From contig CM075939.1 of NCBI GenBank assembly GCA_038030265.1, positions 53,921,253 through 53,985,252 on the forward strand: a stretch of DNA of 64,000 nucleotides, written 5' to 3'. The stretch comes from Corythucha ciliata. Taxonomy: Eukaryota; Arthropoda; Insecta; Hemiptera; Tingidae. Below the pieces are notes generated by a model. It saw only the letters and a program-made list of their open reading frames with translations. It made no database searches and was not told the origin of the DNA. A program made the translations under genes and the position numbers. Numbering within the stretch: position 1 is the stretch's first letter; every line of letters starts with the position of its first letter. This document shows, piece after piece, positions 41,380 to 53,393 of the stretch.

Positions 41380-43249
41380 GGTGTCACCGAAAAGCATAAA
41401 TATATGAAAAAAAAAAAATGGATTTTTAGGTTTCAAAGCGATGATTAGCGGCAAATATTGAGAACAAGCGATCATTTGCCACTTAAATAAGGAAAAATAC
41501 AGCGATTCGAGATATCTGAAGGCAACTTTGTGGACAAAACAGAGAAAATACGCCAACTCAAAATTCCTATAGGCCTTTAAGGCTGAAGAAATTGAGACAG
41601 CGTTCTAATGTGCAACTCTTTGGGCAAAACGTTGAGGAAAAAAACGCTAATATCAAATAGAGGCTTATAGCGGTAGCAGAAAAGCGTTGACTCATAATAG
41701 GTTTGATCGTTTGTCGTCCGGAGCTGCTCTGGACTGCACGAACAGTCCGAAATGCGTTCTTTTGTAATCCCGAACTACACTGAAAGCTCGGAATGTTCAG
41801 TGCAGCACTATCTACTCTGAAAAATTAAGAGGAGCTTGCTGTTCGAAATGTTATAACCGGCTCAATAATTACCTTTCGTCAATTATTTCCTTCTGAGAAG
41901 CGGAAACTATGGCGGAAATAAATGATAAAGGTAACGTTTTTGTTGCCGTAAGGTTAGCCATTTCCACGAAAAGCGTTCGTTTGCTTCAAAGAAATAACGT
42001 AAAATCCGGACTGCTCGAACTACACCTGCACCACTACACTGAACAACAAACGAACAAACCTAGTATAAAACGGGAATAAATCACTAATATTTGGCGAAAA
42101 TTGAGAAAAAGCTGAAGTCCATCGCTCACCTGGCTCAACAATTAATTTTTGAAAACGCGAAATTCGTGGTTTTCTCGAGGCAACACCAGAAAAAAGCGCA
42201 ATTGAGAAAAATCGCTAATTCACGGCTGAAATTGAGAAAGTCACGTAATTCGCGGCGAAAACTGAGAAAATCCGCTAAAAATGAAGTAAAACGCTCCGTC
42301 TTAGCTTAAATGGAGAAATAAGCCAATTCGCGGAACAATTTGAGAAAATTGCCTAAAATTGAGGAAACGCGGTAATTCGTGGCTGAAATTTAGAAATAAT
42401 TTGCGACTAAAAAATGAGAAAAAGCACTTAGATCACGGTAAAAATTGAGATAAAAGCTAATTCGATACACGTGATATAAGCCGCTTATTTACGGCTAAAA
42501 CTGAGACAAATTGCTAATTCCCGCCTAAAATTGATATAAAATGCTCATTTGCAACTAAAATAAAGATAATTAAATTATTTAATTCGCAATTTTGGCAGAA
42601 AGTGCTTATCAGCAGCTAAAATGGAGAAATACTCTACTTCTTGGCACAAACAATGGCTAATGTGAAGCTAAATTTCAAGGGTACCTTTGGCAATTCCGCT
42701 TGTTCACGGCTAAAACTGATACAAACGCTAGCTCCCGGCTAAAATTGGGAAATAACGTTGATTCACGGCAATTGTCACAAAAGGCGCTCATTCGCGGAGC
42801 TCGAATGGAGATAAACTCTAGTTCACGGATTTTGTAAAAATACTGCAGTTCAAAGCTGAAATTGAGTAAAAGTGGTGATTCAGACGTGAAATTAAGGAAT
42901 AATTCACGGTAAAAATTCTGAAATAATGCTCAGCTAAAACGAAGAAAACAAAACGCTAATTCTCGGCTAGAATTGAGGAAACGAGATAACTTGCGGCTAA
43001 AATGGTGTTAGGCGCTAATTCGCATGACTAAAAAGTGAAGAAAAACGCTAAAATTACAGGAATAAAACGTTAACTCGTGGGTATAAAACTGAGACAAACA
43101 GCTAATTGCAGTCTAAAATGTAGAGGAAGAGCTCATTCGCTGTTGAAGATTCAGTGAATTCGTGGCTTAAGTGGGCAAGAAGCACTTATTCGCCGCTGAA
43201 ACGGAGAAAAACGATAAATCGCGGGTCAATTTGATAAAACCCAATAATT
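41380..43249 (+). repeat. 30-bp minisatellite array, longest in the window
   Basis: Roughly 55-60 degenerate forward units of the type CTAATTCGCGGCTAAAATTG then AGAAAAAGC. A non-repeat island at about 41700-42060 interrupts it. It is cut by a LINE at 43250 and resumes at 46701. No open frame longer than chance. Confidence 0.85.
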
Positions 43250-43385
43250 TTTTTTTTTAATACATGGCCTGCCAAAGGGCAATAAAATGCACTGCTAATA
43301 AGGAAAAAACAACGGGATATAAATACATTGTGCACACGCAGGGTACTCACAAATGACAAAATAAATAGCTGACGTGATTAATTGA

Positions 43386-45993
43386 TTAAAATCTACACCA
43401 TATATCTAGCGGCATGCGCCTTTTAAGTCTTCTATTAGGTGGCTCTTCAAGTAGTCGAATCGCCAAAATGTTGTGGTGGCGGTGCAGTCTCCTCTCGTAA
43501 GACACGAGGTGCTTCTTTACTACTTCTACGACGGGGTCGATCTGCAGGTTATCATGCAGTGTTTTATTTTGCACATAGGATATGGCGCCCCCACCATATT
43601 GCGTTGCATAATGTTCTGCCTTCGCTGCAGAAGCTCCAAATTTGAGTCGGTACGGGAATACCGTACGCCCAAATGGGTCTGATCACCGTTGTGTATAACA
43701 AGCGCTTGTTGTAGGTTGATAATTTATTTCTTGCCCGTAGCAACCAAGATAGTGATCTGAATCTAATCCTAATTCAGTGCATTTGGATACTATATCGGCT
43801 TCCAGGTAAGTCTTTTATCCAGCGTGAGCCCAAGGTATTTGACTTTATCACCCACTGGAGTTTGTTGGCCGTTGACTACGGAGGGAACATAAGCATGAGG
43901 CCTTAATGCAAAATCAATCCTAGCTGATTTAGTGGAGTTTAATTGTATTTTCCACCTCCTAGTCTAGTCAGAAATATCATTAAGCGACCATTGCAGATTT
44001 TCCACGGCTGAGGAGTAATCACAATGTGGCGCCAAAATTGCCGTATCGTCCGCGTACGTGGGTTTCCCGATTCAGTGGAATATCCGCCGTGTACAACGTA
44101 TAAAGCAGCGGACCGAGCACACTACCCTGTGGTACTCCTGCTTCTATGGGACGCACGTCAGACTGCCCTTCCCCATACTGTAACTTGGAACCTTCTGTTA
44201 GTAAGATATGACTGCAATATAAGCACGTGATGCATCGGAAGGTATTATGAATATTATGAAGGAGCCCCGCGATCCACACTCGATCGAAAGCCTGACTGAC
44301 ATCAAGAAAGACTGCAGAACAAAACATCTTTTCCTCCAGAGCAGCTCGGGCAATATTTGTTACTCGGTGTACTTGCTCTACGGTCGCATGCTCAGCACGA
44401 AAGCCGAATTGGTGTTCTGGTATAATTTGAAGCTCGTTTATGATATTTATTAGCCTGCAGTAGAGAATTTTCTCGAAAGCGTCGGGAGCAGAGAGATTGG
44501 TCTGTACGACTTCGTTTCGTCAAGTGGTTACCAGGCTTGGGTAACATAATTACTTTTGCTATCTTCCACTGATTCGGAAAGTATTTTGTACGTATAACTG
44601 CGTTGAATATGTACCTGAGCATAACAACAGCCTTCTTCGGTATTTCCTTTAAAATTTCCACTGACAACATGTCATGGCCGGGAGCTTTCTGAGGCTTGAG
44701 TTTGTTTATAAAACTCTGCACCTCCGGGGGGTGAGGTCGGCTTGATCCTGTTTCCTTTATTGTACGTGATTGTTGGCAGAATGTCAGAGGTAACGTTGTT
44801 GGGTTTGAACGTGTTTTCCAGGTGTGCAACAAAAAGCGTCGGCCTTTTCTTGCTCGCTTCGGGCCCACGTGTTTGTCTCGGTGCGAATTGGCGGTACATA
44901 ACTAGGAGATTTTTTTGCGGCTTTCGTTATCTTCCAGAGGGAGTAATTAGTTTCCCTCGTAGCGTCTAGTGAAAGTAGTAGAGATGTGAACGTATCATTA
45001 TTTATTTTCTTCAGTAAGTATTTAAGTTCTTTGCAGCATTTGTTAAAAGTTGCCTTGTCTGCCGGGTCCCGTGTTGATTCCCACTTACGTCTGGCTTGTC
45101 TCCTTTCCCGGATGGCATTGCGAACTTCTTGCGGGTAATATTGTCCTGTCTTCGCCTTAGCAGGCTTTGGGGTGGCATTCACTGCAGCTTCAGCAATGGT
45201 AGTTGTAAAGTATGTGATTGCATTATCAATATCGACTGGTCTCTTAAGTCGCGTTTTTAATTCGATGCGAGAAAGCTATCCCAGTTCGTAAGTTTGCTGA
45301 TAAGTTTCTGGCGGATGATGCTATTACTACACGTAAGTATGATCGGTGAATGGTCCGATGATAGATCGCTGACGTTCTGGAGCTCAAAATAGCCTTCAGC
45401 GATGCCTTTACAAATAAAAAAGTCAATACAGTCAGGGATCTTCAGAGGATCAGTAGGCCAGTACGTAGGTTCCCCATTTTAGAGGCAAGTGGCCCCAGTC
45501 GCACTTATGGCGTTGTACAAAGCGGTACCCTTAGCCGTGATGAGTCGTGACCCCCACATGTGGTGTTTGGCATTGTAATCTCCACCCACGATCCATCTGT
45601 CCCCAAGGGTGCCAAAAAATGCCAGATAATCTGCGGTTACGATTCTATGCTTTGGAGGACTATAAATTGCCGCAATTTTAGTGACTGAGCCATTTTCATT
45701 GTAAATAGTAATACATACTGCTTGAATTTGTCTGGTTGTGTAGCTGTTATTTTCATGATGTCTCAGGCTGCTCATCCATGAGCTGCATCATCTGGATGAT
45801 TGCAGGTGTAAAGGCTGTAATCACGTATTTCAGCATTACTACGTGACGTAAGATGGGTTTCTGAGAGTAGTGCGATGTCGATGCTTTCCATTTGTAGAAA
45901 TTGCGCGAGTTCATCTTTTCTTTTGAGCAATCCGTTGATATTCAACAACAAGATTCTTTTAGCTTGGTATGAAATGGCATTTGTGGGGTACAT
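43386..45993 (-). pseudogene. Jockey-type ORF2 (endonuclease-reverse transcriptase), decayed
   Basis: The protein would nick target DNA and copy the element's RNA at the nick. Endonuclease motifs come first: LLLNINGL near 45950, LLSETHL near 45855, GGDYNAKHHMWGS near 45570 and SSDHS near 45360. Next are the linker (KPQKAPGHDMLS near 44690) and RT motifs FLDVSQAFDRVW near 44300, GVPQGSVLGPLLY near 44130 and an intact YADDTAIL near 44045. The C-terminus RLLEEPPNRRLKRR is near 43430. The motifs lie in at least five different frames, so many small indels have accumulated. Confidence 0.88.
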
Positions 45994-46108
45994 TAGATTA
46001 ATTTCGTGAGTAACTTGGTTAATAGCTCAAGTATCACGGCGTTTTGGCTAATCATTTTTTCAATCATCTCTTCGAGCCGACTGTTTATGACTGTTGAAGG
46101 CTGAATTA

Positions 46109-46690
46109 TTACCTCTTGAGGAGATGTGGAATCTTCTTGGTTTTTCTGTCAGAAAACGAGCTTCGAAACCCGACAGACGCAGGGGATCGCTGTGTGGTTA
46201 TACTTGACGCTGATTTGAACTTTGGTGAACCTGCACTTAATTTCTTATAGACTGGACAACCTTTGTAGTTGGCCGTATGTTTCCCGGCGCACAACCCACA
46301 GGTAGGTTCCGCATCAGAAGCTTTACTACATTCACGATTGTCATGACCCTCGCCACAGACTGCTGGCAAAGTGCAGTAGGTTTTACTGTGCCCATATTGC
46401 TGACACCTCTTACACTGGACAATGTCACGTTTTGGGTGTGGTGACTCTACTCGAATTTTCGTGTGCATTAGAGATTCTAGTTGATATACACTCTTACTTT
46501 TTTCATCTGGTTCCAGCTCAACAAAAAACAGTGGCAGAGGATCCTTTGGTTTCGAATATTCATGACATTACGGACAGCAAAACCTTCCTCTTCTAGCGCT
46601 GCCTTTATGTCATTTGGGTGTATTGAATGGTGCAGATGACGTATCACCACTTTAAAGGCACGCTCAGACTTGATTTGGTATGTGTAAAAA
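46109..46690 (-). pseudogene. Jockey-type ORF1 (Gag-like), 5'-truncated
   Basis: The visible part begins with a PRE_C2HC-like segment (FKVVIRHLHHSIHPNDIKAA near 46660). After a frame change near 46545 come three Cys-rich knuckles (CKRCQQYGHSKTYC near 46410, a damaged CGEGHDNREC near 46350, CGLCAGKHTANYKGC near 46290). This domain order is typical for ORF1 of Jockey, BS and relatives. It binds element RNA. The N-terminus is missing because of 5' truncation. Confidence 0.85.
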
Positions 46691-46700
46691 GCAATGCTTT

Positions 46701-46904
46701 AAAATCCAATAATTCACGGCGAAAATTGAGGAAATGCGGTGATTCGCGTCTGAAATGAAGAAAGAAATTCGCGGCTAAAATTGAGAAAAAGCCAATTATT
46801 GGTTCCTATAGAGGCATGCTTGTTCCTTGCGGCTGAAACTCAGGAAAAAACAGAGAGATTCATGGTAGAACCCCTCCCAAGATAAAATCCTAGATCCGCC
46901 ACTG
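46701..46904 (+). repeat. Minisatellite right of LINE, ending in a hAT-like terminus
   Basis: Array units continue to about 46865. AAGATAAAATCCTAGATCCG then CCACTG ends at 46904; its reverse complement CAGTGGCGGATCTAGG is a hAT-type end. The facing end was not found, so the full mobile unit is unresolved. Confidence 0.65.
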
Positions 46905-47280
46905 TTTATCCTGCAGATTACTGTTTGTTTTCCTCAGGGCCTCATTATCGGCCACCACGCTCCCCACCTCTTTCTCAAGCGGAGCCACTCTCGAAGAGTT
47001 CTCCCCCAACGATCTATAGTCAGTTCCTCGAGCCTCTGATTCTGATCCTTGACAAACGAGTGGAACTCCCCCTGCGCCCTCAGCGTGTCCTTCCGCATGT
47101 CACCAATCGCCGCGAAAATTCTACCTGTCGAAGAATCGTCCTCACCGTCAACGTTATGTCGAACTGGTACTATCCGCGCGCCGAAAGATTGCCCCTGACG
47201 AAAAATTACCTCCGCACCCACCCCCTCGTCTAATATACTGCATTTTCTAAAAAAAAAAGATGAGCGCCCACTGAGCAAGA
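46905..47280 (-). pseudogene. Coiled-coil coding fragment cut by a hAT-like end
   Basis: On the minus strand the frame 47278-46934 reads as plausible protein (IFRQGQSFGARIVPV, then a charged helix DMRKDTLRAQGEFHSFVKDQ). After a frame change near 47010 it continues with heptad-like PLEKEVGSVVADNEALRKTN and stops being coding exactly at 46904/46905, where the hAT-like terminus starts. I cannot name the family. The start of this segment overlaps the outer inverted repeat of the MULE. Confidence 0.5.
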
Positions 47281-47312
47281 AGACAGACCACCGACCTGCA
47301 GAGGGGTGACTG

Positions 47313-47395
47313 ACTCGACCTTAGCGCCAGTACCGGGCTCAGTGTGTCTCACGTCCGCCAGGTGCGGGATAGCGCTAGGTGTCTCTCCAGCGTTA
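47313..47395 (+). repeat. MULE left inverted repeat (core)
   Basis: It begins ACTCGACCTTAGCGCCAGTA and ends GTCTCTCCAGCGTTA. It is reverse-complementary to 53311-53393 at 80 of 83 positions. Confidence 0.92.
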
Positions 47396-47550
47396 TCATC
47401 CTTATCTATAGCAAGTTTTTATCGCTTCTCTAGTCGTCAATCTGTTTTTTCTAGTCGTGTATTTGCTTTCTAATTTTGTGAGATAGCCTTCGAAGGCATC
47501 TCAACAAATTTCACCCAAATCGCCCCCGGGAATCTCGCGATGACCCGAAA

Positions 47551-50044
47551 ATGGTTTGTGGGATGTGCAAGAAATGTCTACCCAACAATCAGGAATTTGA
47601 CCGCCACATACGGGAAACTCACGATGTGAACGTTGTTCATGAGAGTTTGAAATTTAACTCGCTCGAGGAATTCAAGACGTGGTTACGCTCTGTTGAAACC
47701 ACGTCTAATGCGAAGTTTGTGAAGGTAAGTGTCCAAAAGAAGTCATCTGACCGAACAGTGAGCTACTACCGATGCAATCGATCTGGTCAACCGAACATCA
47801 GCCGTGTTCCCCCAGAGAAACGAAAGAGAGAGCCTAAAACTCAAGGTTCGTGCAAATCAAAAAATCATTGTTCGGCCAGAATTACTACCACAACCTTGTT
47901 ACATGATGGGGCTGTCCTCGTGGATTTCTGTGGAACACACCTTGGTCATAGAACTGAGCTGAAACACTTGCCCATCTCGTCTCCCAAAAAGAGAGAAATT
48001 GCCGCACAAATCTGTGATAAAGTTCCTCTTGGTGACATCCTCGATGATATTCAGCGCAATTTTAATGGGAATAAAGAGCTTGAGCGTAGTCACCTCATCA
48101 CCTTGCAAGACTTGTGGAACATTATCATGGAGTTCTCTTTGGATAATGAGTACAAGCTACACTCCGACGATGCAACTAGTGTCGAGGCTTGGGTAGAAAA
48201 AGAACAGGCTCATGGAGAAGACTCTTGTGTTATTGTGTACAAGCCAAAGGGTCAGATTGCTCCTCAGTATTCCCAAATGAAGAAGGAAGATTTTCTCATA
48301 GGGATAATGACCAAAGGCCAAGAGGAGGTCCTGAAGAAATATGGGGAAAATGGATGCGTCTGTATGGATTCTACTCATGGAACCAACAACTACGGTTATG
48401 AACTCACCACTGTGCCCGTATTGGACGACCTAATGCAAGGTTTCCCAGCAGCATTTTTCATTTCTAATCGACACGATCACTTGGGAATAGAAGTTTTTTT
48501 AAATAGCATGAAAGTAAAAACAGGAACGATCAACGCCAAAACCTTCATGTCGGACATGGCTGAAACTTTCTATAACGCCTGGAGTAATGTCATGGGCAAC
48601 TGCACTTATCACTTGTTCTGTACGTGGCATGTGGTCAGGGCTTGGCAGAAGAAATTACATGCCACCGTTCGTTCAGAAGCAAAGCGCAATGAGACTTATG
48701 ACCGGGTATACACCTTGCTCACAGAAACTGATGAACAAGCCTTCAAAAAAATTTAACCTCCATCGTACAGCGTTTATGTGAAGATGATGACACCCACAAT
48801 TTTGGCCTCTATTTCAAAGAAAATTATTCTAAGAACTTCAAGCAGTGGGCTTATTGTCATCGAAAGTTCGCTGGTATCAACACAAATATGCATTTGGAGA
48901 GGCTGCATGGTGCCCTCAAGCACATTTATTTGAGAGGGAAAAAAGTGAAGCGTTTGGATGTGACAATTCACGCCTTGACTAGACTTGTCAATCGGAAAGT
49001 TTTCGACCGACTGCTGGTTTTGGAAAAAGGAAAATTATCCTACAAATTGCGTGAGCTAAGGAAACGACACACCACAGCTCTTTCGATGTCCATGGACAAA
49101 GTTTTACCCTCGTCGAATGATTCCTGGACAGTTATTTCATCAAACTCTCGAGATCAGTTTACAGTCACATTGGTAAATACGTCGTGCTCTTGCGCTATAT
49201 GCTGCTGTGAAGCGTGCATCCACAAGTTCACATGTACATGCATCGATTTCTGCATCAAATCAAATATGTGCAAACATATTCACCTCACCTGCCAGTTTAA
49301 AAAAAAACAACCTCAGATGAATGAAGGAATCAACCTCCAAGTCTCGTCAAATGTGATTGAAGAAACTGAGGGTCAGGCTGCCAGTCCCAACTACGACTTC
49401 AACGATTTTTTCAATGAAAATGACGTGCACATTTGGCAAGATGAGCTGGAGCCCCAGAATGAGATTTCCACATTCAACTCTCAGGACCAAATATTTTTCT
49501 GCCATACATTGTTACTGATGATAGGCTAACCATTAGAATCAGTTCTTTTATTTGAATTATTGCATAGAGTCGTTACTTGATGGAGACTCTTCTAACGTCA
49601 TCCATTCGATTCTGCATTTTTCAGGTCCTTCTCATCGACGAAGAACGTGAAAACCCCGAGACTAGAGCTCTTAACGACAGTCTTCGTTCGACAGGAAGTG
49701 TTTTGCCACAGAAGCTGAGCGACAACATTAGGAAGTCAGTCGAAGAGACCTTCTATTCTATAATGAACTACATCCAGAGTGACGAAGAGATACTCACCTT
49801 TCGGAAAATACTCAAAAGTGCTATTTCCGTAATAAATGCTGCTCGCACCAGCTCTCATTCTTCTGTATTCAAGAGCCGCGAAAAGTTGAACGTAAACAAA
49901 AAAATTGATCCTCAGCGAAAATTTGTTCGTAAGAAAATAAAATCAGGAAATCGTTTGAAGAAACCCACCCGCGAACGCATGCAAGAAGTTTCTATCGAAG
50001 CTTCGCTGCATGACCAGGAACCCAGCGAACAACTAATTAGTTAG
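47551..50044 (+). pseudogene. MULE transposase, frameshifted
   Basis: The enzyme excises and inserts the element. The first frame, 47551-48756, opens with a C2H2 finger (CGMCKKC...HIRETH, residues 3-23). The DDE core follows: D in CMDSTHG near residue 272, D in FMSDMAE near 335, then the HLFCTWHVVRAW signature near 355. An A-run near 48746 shifts the frame; the catalytic E (MHLERLHGALK) and a SWIM zinc finger (CTCIDFCIKSNMCKHIH) lie in the second frame, up to 49529. A third block, 49577-50044, has a TTTTTCAG acceptor at 49617-49624 before its conserved part, so an intron is likely between them, although I could not fix the donor. One indel seems to be the main lesion. Confidence 0.88.
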
Positions 50045-50176
50045 TTACCAGAACCATTCGGTTCATTGAATTTCCACCAAATGTCACTTGAGTCGTTTTA
50101 AATTCTATAGCTCTAACTAGGTATCGATTTCTCTTGGTGCGATTGGAACTCGTATAAAACATTTTATACCAATTTG

Positions 50177-53075
50177 CAGTGGCGGCGGAACCGGGGGGGC
50201 AGGGTGGGCGGCCCCCCAGGCTTCAATGCCAATCTTCTATCCCGAATACTGCACCCAAAGTTCTTATTCTATCCTTTTCGCTTCTTATTCGTGGACCAAG
50301 CGACCGTCACTCAGATCGAAAACCCTGGATCATTTGCGAGAAGATGAAAAATAGCAATGCCTAGAACATTCGCCCCCCCCCCCATCTTTCACTTTTCTGC
50401 AGACTTTTTGTTAGGTATATTATTGATTCTTCTTCTACACTTTACCCCTGCCATCTGGCAAAGGAGGGCGATCCACCTATCGGCCACCCTCCCCGGAGAG
50501 GGTTTTAGCCCAAATTTAAGCAATATGAAGCACAGGCGTAGCAAGGGGCGTGCGGCGTGTGCGGTGCGCACCGGGCATCTCTACCCTGGGGGCATCAAAC
50601 CCGCTGTTTTGTTATGCGATCACCGCTACCCAGTGGCGGAACAACACTTGTCCGGGGCCCGGGGCGGAAATCTCTAGGAGGCCCCTTAGTCTCTAATTAA
50701 ACCGTAAATATACTTTTTTGCAGCTTTGAATTATATATTTTCCTTAATTTTAGCCACGAAATTGCCTCTAAAGTGCGTTTTCTCAATTTTTTCCGCGAAT
50801 TAGCTCATTTTCTCATTTTTAGCTGCGAATCGGCGCTTTTTACAAGCTCTTACCGTGAAGTTGCCTAAAGAATCCGCAAATTAGGTAGCGTTTAAGTGCT
50901 CTTTCCCAATTTTATCCGCAAATTAGCAATTTTTCTAAATTGCTAAAGCGCTTTTCTCCATTACAAAGAAAAACCATTCGTGTTTTTCTCTATTTATTAC
51001 CCTCGAATTAGCGCTTTTTCACAGTTTTAGCCGCTTGAATTAGCGCTTTTTCTCAATTTTATTCCCAAAGTTCCCCAAGAATGTGCAAGTTGGGGTATTC
51101 TCAATTTTAGCTGTGAATTAGCCTTTTTACCCCCAATTTAGCAGTGAATGGGCACATTTTTTAATTTTAGCTGGAAATTATAGCACTTTTTCTCGATTTT
51201 ATCTGCAAAATTGAAATGTTTTGTACCTTAGTTGTGAATTAAAGTTGTCCTCCACTTTTAGACGCAAATTCGCGTTTTTCTCTATTTCACGCCGTGAATC
51301 GAAGCGCTTTTTCTCAATTTCAGTCCCAGCCCCGAGAATCCGTGAGTTGGCGTTTTCTGTGAATTCGCGCTTTTTCCCAATGTTTAAAGCTGCCAAATTG
51401 TAACACTCTATCATAATAGCGTGTTTCTCTATTTTTAGACTCGAATTCGCGTTGTTCTCTTTTTTATCCTTGAATTAGCGTTTTTCTCATCTTTAGCGCG
51501 TGAATTAGCGCTTTTCAACTTCAGCCTTAAAGTTGCCCCTAAGAATTGGCGAATTGGCTTTTTCTCTGATTTTCAGCTGTGAATTAGCGTTTTGTTTCTC
51601 AATTTTAGCAGTAAATTAGCACATTTTCTTAATTTTAGCTACGATTTTTAGCGTTTTTTCTCGATTTTATCCGTAAAATCGTAATTTTTCATACCTTAGC
51701 TGAGTTTTCCTCCACTTTTATCTAGACGCGAATTCGCGTTTTTGACTATTTCCTGCCAAGAATCCTTGAGTTGGCGTTTCTCCCTTTTAGCTGTGAATTT
51801 GCGCTTGTTCTAAATTTTGAAAGTTGCTAAATTGTAGCACTGTATCACAATTTTAGCTGTAAATTAGCGTTTTTTTTTTTTTTTCAAGACGACGCGAATT
51901 TGCGTTTTTCTCTTTTTCATCCTTGAATTAGCGCTTTTCTCAGTTTTAGCTGCGTAAATTAGCGCTTTTTCCTAATTTCGCCCCAATAATTCGTGATTTT
52001 GCGTTATCTCAATGTCAGCTGTGAACTAGCTAGCGCTTTTTCTTAATATTAACAGCCATAAATTTCAGCAATTTTTCTCAATTTCAGCCGCGAATCAGCG
52101 TTTTACTCACTTTTACAAGCGAGTTTAGCCATTCGTTTTCATCTTATCTACTTGAAAATCCCGATTTTTCATCTTCAGGGGCCCCCATCCGAACCCCGGA
52201 TCCGGATTTCTAGTTATGCCCCTACCTGCATTCCCACACTTTGCTGTTTTATTTGAGTACGAATGATTATCGTTTATTATTTAAAACGAATACTTGCCAT
52301 ATTCTTGTGGCAAAAAAACAACTAAGAAATCAATAATAGTATATGTATACGCAGGAGCTAAAGTCGTGGCTCTAAAACGCCGTAAAATTTGCCGCGGTAC
52401 ATTACATTACAAGCCCGGCGGGCGAGGCGAGGTAAATCCCCTTCCTACGAGTGATGTACGACTTTTTTCACGCGACAGCAAGGAAATGATAAAACTGACT
52501 TTGACAAATTGACTACTGACTTCTCGTGTCTTTAGTTTAAGAAGACCTTAAACGAGGTTATAACCCGAGTTCATTTACTTTCCGTACTAGGACGGAAAAT
52601 ATTTTCTGGACTAGTACAGAAAATTTCTCGAATGTCACTGTGCGGTAATGGTCAATTTCCCAGACATTTTTGGGTACAGAAAATGACTACTTTCGGAGCA
52701 TGTCGCTTGAAAAATACTTTAGTTCCTAGGCATGAAAAGAGACACTTTTGGGACTCATTTGCGGCCGTAAAATTCGCTTTTAGTATCATGTGGGATAAAA
52801 ATAAAATATTATTAGTCAAAAACCTATCAAGAATCAGACCGTTGTATACCACATTCAAATCATTCCCTAAATGCTGAAAATTCAAGACTTTTGGGCACCT
52901 CCATACAATACCTTGCCTCCTCTATTTACTTAAAATTGAGAACTACACTACACTTTACCTTCTATTGATGAAAACTAAGGAAGTGATGGTAGTGTAGGGT
53001 ATGGTGGGGAAGGGAAGGGGGGAAGCGCCTTAATTTTCGCCCCCCCCCTGAACCAAAATACTTCCGCCGCCACTG
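50177..53075. mobile_element. hAT-like non-autonomous element carrying a minisatellite
   Basis: CAGTGGCGGCGGAA at left faces TTCCGCCGCCACTG at right. CCAATTTG at 50169-50176 and 53076-53083 is a perfect 8-bp target duplication, the hAT signature. The 2,899-bp body has no transposase. About half is the 30-bp minisatellite (50700-52165). Poly-G/poly-C runs sit just inside both ends. Two other hAT-like starts (ACAGGCGTAGCAAGGGG near 50530, CAGTGGCGGAACAAC near 50633) suggest further nesting on the left, and a block ending CTAGTTATGCCCCTACCTG near 52230 on the right. Confidence 0.9.
50700..52165 (-). repeat. 30-bp minisatellite with higher-order repeat of about 465 bp
   Basis: Units of GAATTAGCGCTTTTTCTCAA then TTTTAGC recur about every 30 bases. 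Order-specific variants repeat at long range: TTCTCGATTTTATC, CACTTTTA-GACGC, GAATTCGCGTTTTT, GAGTTGGCG and AAATTGTA near 51190-51400 reappear in the same order at about 51660-51840. That is a higher-order period near 465 bp. Confidence 0.85.
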
Positions 53076-53310
53076 CCAATTTGTTGTTTAAGGAAATGAA
53101 CCTGTGATGCTACGTGTACCTACCAAGTCTGATGCTAAGTCTTAAATATGTATAGTAAAATTTGTGATTTTAACATTGTGTCATAGTAACATTATTTTTG
53201 CACTGTTTCATAGTACCTATCACTATTTTTGTACTCGTTGTATTTTAACCAAATTATACCTAGATACTTTTTGCATTCAGTTTATTTTAAACTTGGTATT
53301 CCTAATTTAT

Positions 53311-53393
53311 TAACGATGGAGAGACACCTAGCGCTATCCCGCACCTGGCGGAGGTGAGACACACTCAGCCCGGTACTGGCGCTAAGGTCGAGT
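53311..53393 (-). repeat. MULE right inverted repeat (core)
   Basis: It is the partner of 47313-47395, reading TAACGATGGAGAGACACC...AAGGTCGAGT on the plus strand. Confidence 0.92.

Larger units (their letters stand above)
43250..46700 (-). mobile_element. Jockey-type LINE inside the minisatellite array
   Basis: AAAACCCAATAATT (43236-43249) and AAAATCCAATAATT (46701-46714) form a 14-bp target duplication with one difference. On the minus strand the element ends in a poly-A tail (T11 at about 43250 on the plus strand), while its 5' end stops within ORF1. Both ORFs carry frameshifts, and the one mismatch in the duplication fits moderate age. Confidence 0.92.

Noticed and set aside
41380..43249. 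CRISPR-like or regulatory repeat array
   Set aside because: The 30-bp units have no unique spacers and drift along the array, which is the behaviour of a minisatellite.
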